Below, in pieces: positions 1 to 13,003 of a stretch of 64,000 bases of DNA. The translations under genes and the position numbers were made by a program. The notes beneath the pieces are model-generated. The model saw nothing but the letters and a program-made list of their open reading frames with translations. It had not been told where the DNA came from and did not search any database. The number at the start of each line of letters is the position of its first letter. Position 1 is the stretch's first letter. The stretch is taken from assembly GCA_027559495.1 (NCBI GenBank), contig JAMXSV010000018.1, positions 1,297,715 through 1,361,714 of the forward strand, read 5' to 3'. The stretch comes from Aurifilum marmelostoma (taxonomy: Eukaryota; Ascomycota; Sordariomycetes; Diaporthales; Cryphonectriaceae).

Positions 1-3000
1 TTGTTGCGAAAGAGAACTTGGGAATGCGTAATTGCCTGCTCATGGAATCAAGGTTGCATCGTGGCAGTCACCTGGATGAAAGGCGGTATCGGATGCATAC
101 TATGCGTAAGTCTGCATGAAATAATGTCATGAGACCTCGAGATGACGGTCGGAAAGGGGGAGCCAGGCTGGCTGAAGAAAGACAAGCTCTGGGTGGTCCC
201 CTCACGGAGAAACCACCACTCGGAGTAACCCATGTCTGCTCACTATGCCTTTGCCACGACCTCTATCTTTTACTTCTCGTCATGGCATCGATTTACTTGA
301 TAAAGGCGCGTCTGGAGATGAAGAATAAGCAGAGATGATTGGAAATGTATGCGAGAATATTGCCCACGTCTATTAGACGGCGGCAAAAGTTCCTCGCGAC
401 GTGGCGGTTCACTTGCTCTGACGAAACCCCCATAGAATCGACGGGTAGCCGCAGCCGTGGAGCAGCGGCCTGGCGGGAAACATGGACAGGTAGCATGTCG
501 ATCATGACGGACATATGCGGGGGTAAAGTGGTGGTGTTGGTGTTGGTGGTGTAGGTGATGATGGCAAAGTCGGGTCTGGAGGTTTCCAAGAGGCGTCCCA
601 CACCCGAACTCTTCAGCTTTTCAGGGGAATACATACTGTATTTACAGTACACTGTACATCAAAGAAGCTATTCTTGACGCGGTCAAAGCTAGCTCTGCTT
701 CGTAGAGAGTGCACAAGGTGGGCCAGGGTGGTGATCCAAGCATCTGGTCACGAGGCTGCAGTGTTGACGTCGATGGTACGGGATATGCTCCGCACTAGCC
801 CCCTCTTCTCAGAAAGTCTGGAATGACAGGTACTCACTAGTCGCAGTTGCAACAGACTGTAGATAATGCCGTCAAGAAGTACAATATATTCAGGAGAGGG
901 TGTGGAGGACGGGTTCGCAGACGCAGGGCCTGGGTAGCTAAAAATGACCACCTCAAGTCCTAGACCAAGTACATAGTACTTGCGCATGTTTGAGAAACAA
1001 ACGTGCTAAAAACGATAAAAAATGGGGCACATAGTCGTATACGATGTGATGTGCAGGGTCTAGAGAAAAAGGTGTGTGGTGTTGTTGACGACGATCGTAG
1101 CGGATGATAGGCTCGGAGACGCGATTAGCGAGCCGGTCGCGAGCAGGGACTATGACTAGGACTCTTGATTGCACAATCAGTGACGAGGCGCGGGTCGGGC
1201 AGATGCATCTACATGTCGCAAGCGTGATCTAATTAGTGGCCTGACAACATGCTGCAAGTGACAGGGAGATAAACCAGGATGGGCATTGGGCGGTGGCGGA
1301 TCCAAGCATAGCTTGGTCCTGGCAGAGTATAACATGTAAAAGGCTGGCTCCTACTCAGAATGGAAGCTAGCATAGCAAGCAGCCAACAAGAAGTGCAGAA
1401 AGGTGCTGCTGTTGGTGGTGGCGGCCTATACAATATGTGAAATTGTGCTACAGATGACACTGAGGAATGCTGGCACCGTTGCACCTGCGTATGCTGTGTT
1501 GACCATTGTTGTCTCCTTTTTTTCTTTTCTCCTTCTCTTTTCCTCATATCGCAACGGCTCGATGTCGCCATAGTGCAGGGCTTATTCGAAAGATACATGG
1601 TCCGCGTATGTGGCGACAAAGTGACGACGACGAGTCTCTCACTCTACTATGTGTAAGAGGACAGACTTTCCGTGATCTAGAAGAGAGGAAGGGAGGGAGA
1701 GGAATGGGTTAACTTAGAGGGACGCATGCTGTTGAACGTCCCAAGAAGGTGGTGTGGATGAGGCAGTGTGGGTTCCCTCTTTAGGTGGAGGGTGGGATGG
1801 ACTGTGTGACCTGAGTGGACCAGAAGGAGAAGGGTGACGATCATCTACATGGGGATAAAGACAGGGTGGCACACGTAAGGACGGGGGTCCAGAGTCAAGG
1901 TGGTGTGCCCAGCTTGTTTACTTTTCTTGACATATTATGTGATTTTGCCAGCAACGAGTGGCTGCCGAATGTGGTGTGGCACCCCTGTCTTAGGGTGGTG
2001 GTGTGCTTGAGGGAGTGTGCGTGGAGGCTGACCTGAGGAAACCCCCCCCCCCTCCCAAGAGTCCCGAGCCACCCAGCTCGCCTCTGGACCTTCTCTTCCA
2101 CAAGCACACCCACCCTCACACACCTTGTCTGGGGTCCAGGGTTCCAGACTCTAGTGGTCATGACCTGATCGTCCATACAAGGTATAGTGGGGATGATCTG
2201 GTGATCAGCACAGTGATCTTGTCGATGCCGAAAGGAGCTGCATGAAGATATCTGGGCCCGAAAAAACGTGGGCAACGAGCTCGGAACGGTAAGACGCTGA
2301 GAAGGCAGTGACTGCCTGGGCGAGGAAAAGTAATGTCAACATCTGAAGCCCGCACTCCACGCCCCGCGGTCATGCTCTCGCCCTCGCTGGGCTGCCACTA
2401 TCCACTTTGTTTTACTGCTGCCTGTAAGAGTATATATACAGCCTTCAAATCAGCGAAGCCTCAAGCCAAGTGGCCAAGGGCAGAGGAGGAGGGTGGGTAC
2501 CAGCCAGACCGACCCGTTATCTTGTTGGGGTTGTGCACTACGCGCGGAAGTACTCCGGTACGGTAGAGCATAAGTCTCCGTAGAGTGCACGCTTTACTAC
2601 AGTGAGGAAAATTAGCCCTTCACATCTCCGCCCCCCATCTTGAATGTGACCCCAGCGGTTTCTCCGTTCTGCGAGAGGTATGTGTGTGCTTGTGTGCTGT
2701 GTGTGAGCGCAGGGTGATCGAGGATGATCTCCGGTCAATCACATCCGCAGCAAAGCGGAGCGATGTTCCTCTGTTGGATGCGGGTAGGGGCGCTGTAGTA
2801 TCCAGTCAGGAGGCCCCCTGTGCTTGGCCATGTCATGGCCAAAGAGCAAGGTTTATCAGTCGCATCTGGACCCCTTCAGCAGAGTCGCAAAAAAAAAAAA
2901 GAACAAACAAATATCACCAGAAATCACGGGAAAGGCGGCAAGAGAGAACGCGAGATAGAAAAGCGTTTGAAAATCTAACGTGATACTGTAATTTCTTGTA

Positions 3001-4424
3001 TAAACGCGCAAGCCGCGACCAATTCAGACTTGCTCGAGGCTTGCTCCGCGGGGAGAGGGGGGGTGGTTGGAAGACGTCGTCGCACGGACGGCTCGCATCG
3101 AGGCACTGGCTTTTACTATGTAGGTTGGGAACGACGTGCAGCGGATCTCTGTTTTACCATAAGTCCTACCATGGTTTATTACATCAGGCGCTGTGAATGT
3201 CGTGGCAGCCCACCCTGGACCTGCAGCACCACAAGCCGTTCGCAAGGCCGGGGCCGTCCGTCCTTCAGGGGCGAACCTGGTCTTTGTCTCCCCTCTGCAG
3301 TTCCATTGCTGCTACTGTGGTTTTGTAGTACAGCGCTTGTGACCTGGTTCTTCCTGCAGCTTGGAACCATGCAGCCAACCTAAGCAGTAAGTATGAACTT
3401 ATGCATGTTCTGCCACCCGCCAGATTCGTGAGGAATAGAGGGCGGGATGATAACGATGGAGTCGACAAGCGAGGTCTCACACACCCCCCTACAGTGCCTG
3501 CTCGACCTCGGGATATTTATACACCCGCCTGCGACAAAGGATATAGATACCCGAGGTGATGCGAGACGACGGCTGGGACGGCCAGACTAGATGCTGCAGG
3601 AATGGGAATGCGGCCGCGATAGGCGTATTAGTGGGAGGTAGCAGCAGTGGTTAGTGTGGTACAACAGTCACCTGGACAGGGAGCATGTCTTGACTGGTCT
3701 TGGATAAGTAGAAAAGGACCGTAGAAAAGGACCCTGACGGGCGGCGGGTCCAGACTGACACAGGCTTATGATGGCATTGCATTGTCAGATCAAGGGAAGA
3801 GATGATGGTCGATGGACGGCTTCACAAGCTCTCTGATCGAACTGTCAGCCCACAGGGGGCCCTGTCAACTTTGTATCCAGACCAGTGTATAATACTTACA
3901 GTATTCTGCTGAATGAGGGGGGCGATCTGTTCCTGCACTGGTCCTGGTTTGGCTGGACTGCTCTTGTGCCATCGCCCACGAGGCCGAGAAGGGCGAGGAC
4001 GAGGAGGATTGCACTGCCCAGCCACCCTCACAACTCGTGTAAGACAAGCCCGTCATGTCATGGCGCGCTACCTGCCTACTGCCCATGGCTTACAGGCCTG
4101 CATCGACATTCCAGATAATCGACACCAGACTCAGCAGCCACACCTTCTCGGATCATCCTTCCCGTGACCGTAGCTCATGACCTTCCGCGGGCCTTTTTTG
4201 CCCTGCTGCGGCGAGTCCCCCTTCCTCTTCGAGCCGGTATGAGGCGAATCCCGATATTGGAGGGTACCCGAAGAGGGTGGTTTTGAGGTGAGAGCAACAA
4301 GGCTTGCCTGAGTCCTCTCCACACTTGACTGTTTCTCGCCGTTCACTGGGTCAGCGACCCTGGTGTGTGCCCTGCTCTACCTGAGCAGTGGTGTAGTGGT
4401 GCATACGTATGTATGGATGTATGG

Positions 4425-4425
<1 letters not shown>

Positions 4426-4469
<44 letters not shown>
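4426..4469. repeat. (TG)22 microsatellite
   Basis: Uninterrupted TG dinucleotides for 44 bases, preceded by degenerate GTATGGAT units. The short open frames that cross it on both strands encode only Cys-Val or His-Thr runs and are artefacts of the repeat. Confidence 0.97.
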
Positions 4470-4470
<1 letters not shown>

Positions 4471-7416
4471 ATGCATGTGGGAATGATCCCCCCCCCACCC
4501 TCCCTGTTTTTTAAACTTGGTCCAAAAGAGGAGGCAAGGTTCCGGACCGGAAAACAGCTCGGATCCGGACATGAGGTCGCCACCTTGTTCTCAGTTCTAT
4601 TTTGCCCTTGCATATTCGAAAAGGGATAAAAAAAAAACACAGAAGCCTTTGCTTTGGTTGTCTATAAGGAAACATAGTACGTATGACCCTGAAGGTCCAG
4701 CTCTGCATTTGATCGTAAGCACCGACGACGACGCAATCGCGCATGATATAGTATAGGACCCAGAGAACTGGTCTATCCCCTCGAGGGTACAGCGGGAATG
4801 CCCAGCCGAGTGGGTACTGTACCGACCATGTGTGTCTCGGGGGGCCGCGGTTGGTTTCGCGAGGATGCGTCTTGCTTGACGATGCGACGGTAAGCACCCT
4901 GTTGGCTTGGAGGGGTACATGCAGCCTGCGGGTTCACTGCTATTTGGGTCGTAAATGGTACCCAATATAATATGATCAACCTGCGCCCAGGGATGGGCGC
5001 CAAGTATACACTCAATCATGGCGTCAAGAGAGGGGTGTGCTCCGATTGAGTCCTTCATCGAGACCACTTGCTTCAAGAGAGGGAGGCTGTGGGAAGTGTG
5101 ACTGCCTGGGAGCGGAGGACAAATTTATTCTACCTCGCCGCGTCTCGTATCTATCTCGATCAGGCCGTAAACTGCACCTGCATAGCACCTCTAGTTCCGA
5201 CGGCCTATGCTGCTGCTGTCTACCATATTTGTGTCTGTTGCCTTGAACAGCATTGTCTGTGCTGAAGAACTCAGTAAAGAGCTATCCGGCCGAGCATCGG
5301 GAAAAGAATGGCCTTCGGACGATCTCTGCAGTTACTCAGGAGGGGTCATTGAACGCATGGCCCACAGCACTACTTAGATCCTGCACCAAGAGCCGGGAGG
5401 GTTGCACCCAAGGCCCGCCCGCACTTAGGCAGATGCAGCGCCATGGCTTAGACCCTCTGACAATCGGCGGTCCACCGTGTAGGCTCTGGTTGGAGTTAAA
5501 CCGGGTCAAATTCCAAAGGGGGACACAAATACATGTCTCTCGTGCTCTGGAAATTTCATGACAAGCCGTTCACCGCCTGCACGGGCACGGGTTGACAATA
5601 ATGGCATCATCATCCTACCTAAGTGACCTAGCGGGTTTCTGGTGCGGAACGGGCTGGGTCCAGGGTCAGCGAGGTGTAAGTTCTCATAATGTCAGCTACA
5701 ATTGCAGGCGGGCCTGCCCCCAATCAAGGCCCACCACGCTCAATGGCGGGGACTGGGCCTTGGAGGGGGGCGATCAAGGCGCCCTTTGGGGTATATTGGC
5801 CTCTCGTTGGCTGGCTGGCGGCTGCTATATAACTGACTGCTCAGATCTCGACGCCTCGTCCAGCCTGCACAAGGCTTGCCAAAGGGAAATGAGTGGAGTG
5901 AAGGTAGCCTGCGACTATTGTTACTTGAGGTTGTGGCCGTGTAAGTCCTCCAGATGACGAACAGCGACGCGTCATTTTTTTCTCTCCCGTTTTCTCTGCC
6001 TTCGAAAGGTCTCGTTACGGAGGACTCGAGGAGGACATGCAGGACTCGACCGGTGCGACCACAAAAAACGAAACGTGCCAGTCCGCTCAGCCATGAACCA
6101 ACGCCATCTGCCTATGGTCACTGCCACCACCCTCAAGCATGTCTGGACACACCCTCCCCGGCTTCGCGAGCTCACGGTTACGACCCACACCTTTTTCCCT
6201 TTCTCTTCCTGAAGTCTGCCCTGCTATATTTGTGGAGTCTTCTCACTACAATGTACTTCTGTACTCGAGGGGCTAGAGGCTGTGACCACAGACCAGAGTC
6301 ATCAGCCGCCCCGTCAGAGACACCATCGACAAGCCACGAGACACTTGCCGTCCGAGACCCCCACATGCACCTCCATGCTGGGCTGTCTACTATGTATCTG
6401 TGTGTTCTGAGGATGTATCTATCTTCACCTTGACAGCCCCCAGCCCCTGGTCCCCTCCATTTTATACATAAGTAGCATGTATACATAAGTATCGACGGTG
6501 GCTGCCACGCCGTAGAAATAAGCGTATGTGTTCTGCCTGAGCCTAATATTTTGGCAGCATTGCTTCGCCTCTCCGCCATCCCCCTCTATCTTCTTGGATT
6601 CGGTCGTGTGCTGGATGCGACAGTGCCTGCCGCCGCCGTTGTGGCCTGCTGAGAAAAGTTTTGGCTTGAGACGAGGAGAATCAATGGAGGGCAAGTGACG
6701 GCCCCCCCTTTCCGCCCGTCTTGCCGCCCCACGTCTCCCTAGACGCAGAAATTAGAGGAGCTGGGCAGCAATACATTGCATGCATGCACGCTCTGCTCTA
6801 AGGGGACTCGTCCTCCGCTTTTTTTGGCCCTGCGACGGCACGGCCAAAGCGCAAACAGGCGACGTTCTGCAAAGGAGGAAAAGAGGAAAAAAAAAAGTCG
6901 AGGAAGTACAGTAACAAGTAAAGATTCATGGTAGAGGACACGCATGGTACATGAGGTACATGGGTAATGTGATTAATTGCTGCCCAGCGCCCTCCACACC
7001 TCCCACCTGAGTTACATCGAGTAACATCGAGTCCCAAGGTCGTCTTTCTTGTTTGTCTGGCTCTCTCTCTCTTTGCCTTGTCCCGTTCTCCTTCTAATGT
7101 CTTCCCATACCCAGAATGACGGGGGTACTGAATACATACATCCGTGCACCCCCCCCCCCCCCGGTTTCCTCCCCAATCCCACCCTCTCTCTGTGTTCCTC
7201 TCCATTCCCCCTCTTTCCTCCCTCGATTGGACAGAAGGTGGAGACCGCTGTCTCTTGTGTTTGTCTACAGGTATCCACGCACATGCCGTAGTAGTAATAA
7301 TAAGATGGGCTAGTTGCCTACTTGCCCACCGTATACATATTCCACCTACACTTCCTACTTGGACATTTTTTCCCTCTTCGCCTTCCTCACCCTCCTCTCC
7401 TCTTCACCCCCTCTTC

Positions 7417-7438
7417 TTTTTTTTTTTTTTTTTTTTTT
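7417..7438. repeat. Poly-T tract (T22)
   Basis: A run of 22 T in a pyrimidine-rich stretch (about 7180-7440). A C14 run lies at 7149-7162. Both are in the gene-free region. Confidence 0.95.
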
Positions 7439-8765
7439 GCATAGCTGGCTGGATAATTCCACACGGCCCATACGTCTTGAGCCTCTGGAGCCCTGGAACC
7501 TAGCGTCACCGGTACTTGAACCTTGGACCGAAGCAAGTCTTGCCTTGTTACGCATACCTGAAGGAGCCCTATTGGCAGGTTTTGAGCGGCGGCAGCAGCC
7601 GTGCATCCTCCAGCACACACGTACCTCTCTCTGAACCGTTCTGGACCCAAATCCATCCTACTTTATTCCACATCCCAGACACGGACACCCACACACACCC
7701 CTGCTGGTTACCTTGTGAAATCCACCTGGCTAGGGCCGTCGGCAGCATCCTGGTGCGTGGTCCGAGCACCCACAGCAGTAGGCATCCCGAGGGCAAAGAA
7801 GAGAGCTTCTGGATTGGCTCGACCTTGATGAGACGAAAAACTGTCGCGGGCCTCTCTCGATAACGCAGGGAAGTAAGAGGTCAAGAGAAAGAAAAAAAAA
7901 GAACAGCCATTAAACCTGTTTGGGGCTTCTTTCGACATACCGGACAAACAGAATGGGAATCTCCGCGTAGGGAATAAGATAAGAATAGGGCAGACGCGAG
8001 CATCACCATTGAGGACGCTTCAGATTGGCCACTTCTGGACTCGACTCCTCCTCGTCGTTTGTTCTCCTTCTTCTGCGGCAAGAATAGGACACCGATTTAT
8101 TTGACAAAGGGAATAAATTCAAAGCGGTGGTAGCTGAGCTCAAAAAAAAAAAAAAAAAGAAAAAAGAAGAAGAAAAGCAATATCGAGAGAAGGGAAGAGA
8201 GGGAACAAGAAGGGCTGTGGGACACAAAGACGGAAATACCCACTTTCTCCCCAGCGACGACAACATACCTCGGAGCGGGTGCTTGCATTGCACCTTCAGG
8301 GCGAGGTCGTCGTTGGAACCTATCTTGAGGTGGGACTTGGGGCTTCTCCTGTCTTGCTTGCCTCTGTTTACCATTTCGTCTACTCCTTTTTCCCGCTGGT
8401 CTTCTTGTGGTTTCGTCGCTCTCTTGCTGAGCCTGCCACCCGTCTTGTTACGCCTCGCGGGGCGACAACAACAGCTTGTCGTTAATCGCGGCTATCGTCA
8501 GAAAGAAATTTGGGTGAGAAGAGGATACCCCTTTCAGCATCTGGTCACAGGCCTTATCAGCAGCTTATCGACCCCTCATTTCTAGGCGCGCTCCTATCCG
8601 ATCCGCCTCACCGCCAGGAGCTACGGGAGCCCCAGAGGCCTGTCTCCCACCGATTTAGGGCCCTGCAGAGGGGAATCATTAGCAGCCCTTCCCCTCCCTC
8701 ACCCCCCCAAAAGGCCCCCGCCAGAGGGCCTAGGGGAGAGTGTGAGCAGAATAGGACCCCCAACC

Positions 8766-11717
8766 ATGTTGTCCAGCGCGGGGCACCCCTCGCATCTGAC
8801 CGTTCACCCGCACCAGCACCAACACCAGCACCCGCAGCAATTAAAACCTTCACCTCTTTCTTCAGCCGACAACGCCCCGCGGTCTCTTCACCTCAACGCT
8901 GTGCAGGCCATCAATACCCACCACGGCTACAGCACACCGTCCTCCTACACCCACACAAACCATTCGAATCCCAGCCTGAACTCGCTCGCCAGCTCGAGTT
9001 CGTACTCGCAATCCCTCCCCCACCACCCCCTCCCTCCCCACAAGCTGAGGAGGGTGCCCGGTGGCGCAAACCTCTCCGAGTACCGCCAACAACACCAGCA
9101 GCAGCAACCACAGCAGCCACAACAACAGCAACAACACCACCCCCACAACCAGCAATCGCTAAGCCAAGTCAAGACGAACAGTACAAGCACCACCATTCCC
9201 AATAACGGCCCGCGCGCGGCACGTTACGGCAACAACAATACTACTCTCGGCGGGACCAGCGACAGCAAAGCCGACGGTAACGGCGGAGGAGGCTCGAGAG
9301 GGTCGACCACGAACATAGCAATGGCCTCATCCAACGCGGTCGCAGCTGGGCCTGCGCCTGGAAATAACGCACCTGCACCCCCTGGCGGCAGGTTCGATGG
9401 CCCAAGAAGCCCCCCAAGTAAGTGTCGATCGGCCCAGGCATCTCGAGTGATATTTTCGTTACTTCCCGTCCTCGAGCGAGACTTCTATTCGTCCTCTTTA
9501 GCTCTCTGTCGCCTGGATGTCTCGGAGTCTCTCTCGAGTACAATCCGTCTATGGATGCCGTCGAGTAATACCTCCGCAGACGTCCCGCCCCTGTGGACCA
9601 ATCCTCCTTGACCTTCATCGCCAACCCGCATTTGCATTCTTCACTTCATCGCACAATCCTACCAATCCACCATTTTGCCCTCGCCTTGACCAGGAGGATG
9701 CTATGCCCTCCTTCGCCCATCTCTTCCTCCCTTCTTGGACACAGCATTATCGTTACAAATGATAGGGCTCGCAGGGCTTGTCGCTAACTCGCATGATTTT
9801 GGACAGACACCGCACATGTCCCATGCAAATTCTTCCGCCAGGGCGCATGCCAGGCCGGATCTGCCTGTCCTTTCAGTCACGATATCGGGGCGGCAGCCGA
9901 GACTGTCTGCAAATACTTCGCAAAGGTAGGTACCATACGCTACCGCCCTCAGATTGGTCCAGGAGGCTACAGCTGCTGGCTGGGTGACTGGAAGCTGTTG
10001 AGGCTGTAACCCGTACAGAGGGATCCCCACCCCCTGCCATCACCTTTTTGAAGAGGAGTCTTGTGCTGCCTTACACAACATCGGCACGGCGTCTACATCT
10101 CGTCCACACAGGCATTTTGAAAGATGGCCCCTAACAGGAAATCTCTTTCTATAGGGTAACTGCAAGTTCGGTCCCAAGTGCGCCAATATCCACGTCCTGC
10201 CCGACGGCCGACGCATCAACTACGGCAAGAATGGCGTCACCGTTACGCCTATCAGCTTCGGCAACAGGTTGAATCCAATGGCCTATGGCCACTCCTCCAA
10301 CTCCGCCCTTACCAACTCTTTCATGCGCGCCGAGGCCGTTCCCCCCTACACATCCTACGCTAACGCATCCGACGACCGATACAATCAGGGGCTCGGCAGG
10401 CAGCCAAGCATGGACGGCGGCCTGCCCACTATCGACACGCAGTACAGCGGGCCGACCTCGCCTTATGGCTCACCCCATGGCGGTGCAGAAGAGACGAACC
10501 GTGGTGGCTTCGGCCTGTCGCCCGTCTCAGCTGTCAAGGGACTTTCTGTGCTTGATGCGCCCCTCCCAGCCTCGTTCGACTCCAACGGTATCTCTCACGC
10601 AGCCCGGTACGGGCCGTGGCCCGCCTCCGTTCCTAATAAGTTCGGCATCGAGTCCCCGTCCCCGTCGCTGAGCAACGCCAAAGACTCGAGAACCTCCGAG
10701 ACACTCAAGATGCTACACACCTCTGCCTTTGGCTCCAATGAGCACCTGTCGCCGTCACAGCTCGGTGGTGATGCCGAGAACATGGGCAGCAGCCCGCCCC
10801 AGCAGCCCATCGGCGAGGAGGTGTACGGCAGGCGTGTCATGCACAGCAGTAGCAGCAGGTATGCCAAGCCGAGGTTGCTGAGCTCGAGTGCGCCCAAGGT
10901 GGACAGGGACTGGGACGACAATTTTCTGTTTCTCGAGGAGGATTACGTCCCGGTAGAGCTGGCCAACGACCTGCTCACGCCGGCGGAGAAGGCGAGAAGG
11001 GGCAGTGTGAGGGTCCCGGGGGACGGAAACGAGCCGAGCGCGTCAGGCGATAGCAGCACCAAGTACGGCAGTCCTTTTGGCGCCGGCAGCCCAAGCCGGT
11101 GGAACACGCTGTTCGAGCGGCAGAAGGAGGAGCAGTCTGGCGCAGGTGCGCTGGGCAGGAGCCTGAAGGGCGCGAGCGCATTCGGTCATGTGGGCAGCCC
11201 GCTGCGTAACTCGAGTCTGGCCTCGGGCATCGACCTCGTTGGACAGAACGGCTCTAGCAGCAGGCCCAGTCTAGCCGGGAGCAGGAGCGGCAGCGGCACT
11301 GAATCACTGTCCGCATTGACACAGCAGATCCAACGGACAAGGCTCAACGACGACAGCAGTCTGGGCTCGAGCCCGCACCTGCACCCTAGTGCTGCCAACA
11401 ACAGGTCGTCAGGCATGTTGGCCTCGGGTATGGGGACCATCGGCTTCAAGGAGGCCGAGAGAAATCGAGCCCTTGAGCGACATATCAGCAGTGGGTCGAT
11501 CGGTTCGACTGCGAACGGGCGATTCACGACGCCCATCGATGAGGAGGATCCAAGCTTCGTGTTCAGTATGGAAGAGGATGATGAGGCGGCACAGCGAGAG
11601 AAAAGCAGGCTCCGGCAGTCTGGAGGCTTTAATGCTGGCTCTAACTGGAGCTACGCCAACGTTGGCGGCAAGGCATCTTCTGGCAGCAAGGGGTCTGCCG
11701 CCGTGGAGACCCGCTGA
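8766..11717 (+). CDS. CCCH zinc-finger protein (two tandem fingers; Lee1-like), 3 exons
   Basis: Exons 8766-9417, 9807-9925 and 10155-11717 join in phase to give about 777 residues. The start is the ATG at 8766 (context CAACCATGT); the open frame reaches further up only with a GTG. The N-terminal 217 residues are low complexity, with His/Gln-rich runs encoded around 9088-9145. Two C-x7-C-x5-C-x3-H fingers follow at about residues 224-242 and 252-270, which is the RNA-binding or nucleic-acid-binding CCCH class. Intron 2 lies inside the second finger, between its first and second Cys. The remaining 500 residues are Ser/Gly-rich and probably disordered. The arrangement resembles yeast Lee1 and its filamentous-fungal relatives, whose function is poorly known; a role in RNA or transcription control is inference. 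Introns are 389 and 229 nt with GTAAGT/GTAGGT donors and AG acceptors, long for this kind of genome. Confidence 0.9.
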
Positions 11718-13003
11718 ACGTCAGTGATTCGATCTAAAGTCCTCCTTTACAATTTTCTTTTCATGGATATATCATCAGTCTGTCTTCCTACCCGCCCCCG
11801 TCGGCGGAGTAGAAGGGCTTATGACATATACGAACGCGCGGCAGGGCTCACTCATGATAATCGAAGGTCTGCGGCGTGGCTGACCTACTGGTTATTCTCG
11901 GCTACCTGGCGGTCTGCTATCTGCTTTCATATGAGGGCCTTTTCTCCCCCTTTTCTTGGCCGGGAGGGGGGGGGGGGTTTAAGCAAGGGCATTTTTCACC
12001 GCGCCTCCGCAGAATGGAAACTGGCATGGGCTTCTGATACTAAGGGCAAATTAGACAAAGTTTGGCCCTTCTTTCTTCCCCATCCCACACGCTCGCTTTC
12101 GCCTCATCCGGATTTCCATGCAACGTCTGAGGTTTTAGCATCTCGCGTACAGAAAAAGGTGGACACGAAAAAGGCACGGAATCAAAAGATCAAGAGAGAG
12201 AGAGAGAGAGAGAACAAGAGAGAAAAAAAGCAAAAGAGGTCATTTGACAGCGCCATGGAAGGCCGGCTAGGCAGGCGTTTTGGTTCTTTGCTTGGATACA
12301 GATTCGGCATTCCCTTTCTCTCGCTCATGGTGGTCTCTGCGGAGGACGATAATATCGGCCTACGCCTGCCACAACGCATAGATATGGACACGGCAAAATA
12401 GGCGTGTGTTTGAATTTCTTTTCTCAACTAGCACATGGAGTTTGGTCTAATTCTAGGTGGTCTGGTCGTTTCTGTAGGGTATGGAGATTTTTCCGTTTTT
12501 TTCCCCCTTTGTTTTCTCTTTTAATTTCTGTTCGGTGGTCATCGCGACTCGGCGGCGGGCATGCCAGGAAGACCATCACGGTCCCTTTTTCTTGGAGGAA
12601 AATAATACTATCGACAACCAGGATATATAACATAGGGCCTATGGAAGAAAATATACATATTTGGATCAAGATGTGTTCCTTAGTCATTATTTGTATCAAT
12701 TCTTTCTGCTTGTGCGATGTCTCTCGAGTGATGCAAGTAATGCGAAATCCTCGGGACCGACTTCGGCTTCAGCGTCGCTAGCGTAGCACAGAAGGGGCAG
12801 GGCAGGGGCCCCGCGATCGCTTGTGTAGAGATGACGCAGAGTACCTAACTTTCATCGCGACTTTTTTTTCTCCCGCCCTTGTCGTCCCTTGCAAAACAGC
12901 AACGCGGGACTTCACGACAGACTGACGCGTCTCGAGCTGCAACGTTCCCCCCGCCGATTTCCCTCCTCATCCTGACCGCGAGCTCTGGACACTGGCTCCA
13001 GCA
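11718..13003. other. Intergenic region between zinc-finger gene and citrate carrier gene
   Basis: This holds the 3' UTR of the zinc-finger gene and the promoter of the carrier gene. A 678-nt open frame on the plus strand (11724-12401) has no conserved features, is rich in Arg/Lys/Ser and crosses an (AG)10 repeat at 12193-12213, so I do not count it as a gene. A pyrimidine-rich stretch at 12860-12990 precedes the next start codon, as is usual for fungal promoters. Confidence 0.6.

Larger units (their letters stand above)
1..8765. other. Long gene-free stretch upstream of the CCCH zinc-finger gene
   Basis: I see no gene here on either strand. Every open frame is short, rich in simple sequence and without a recognisable domain, and I could not join neighbouring frames across plausible introns into a conserved protein. 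The stretch contains microsatellites and homopolymers (TG at 4426-4469, C14 at 7149-7162, T22 at 7417-7438, A17 at 8142-8158) and TATA-like words near 2430 and 5823. The last few hundred bases probably include the 5' UTR and promoter of the gene starting at 8766. Untranslated RNAs cannot be excluded. Confidence 0.6.

Noticed and set aside
4363..4640. Open frames on both strands through the TG repeat
   Set aside because: Artefacts of the (TG)22 microsatellite.
8127..8585. 152-codon plus-strand frame starting in a poly-A run
   Set aside because: Its N-terminus is a Lys homopolymer from the A17 tract and the rest shows no conserved feature; likely 5' flank of the zinc-finger gene.
11724..12401. 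225-codon plus-strand frame after the zinc-finger gene
   Set aside because: Crosses an (AG)n repeat, has biased Arg/Lys/Ser composition and no conserved motif; most likely 3' UTR and intergenic DNA.
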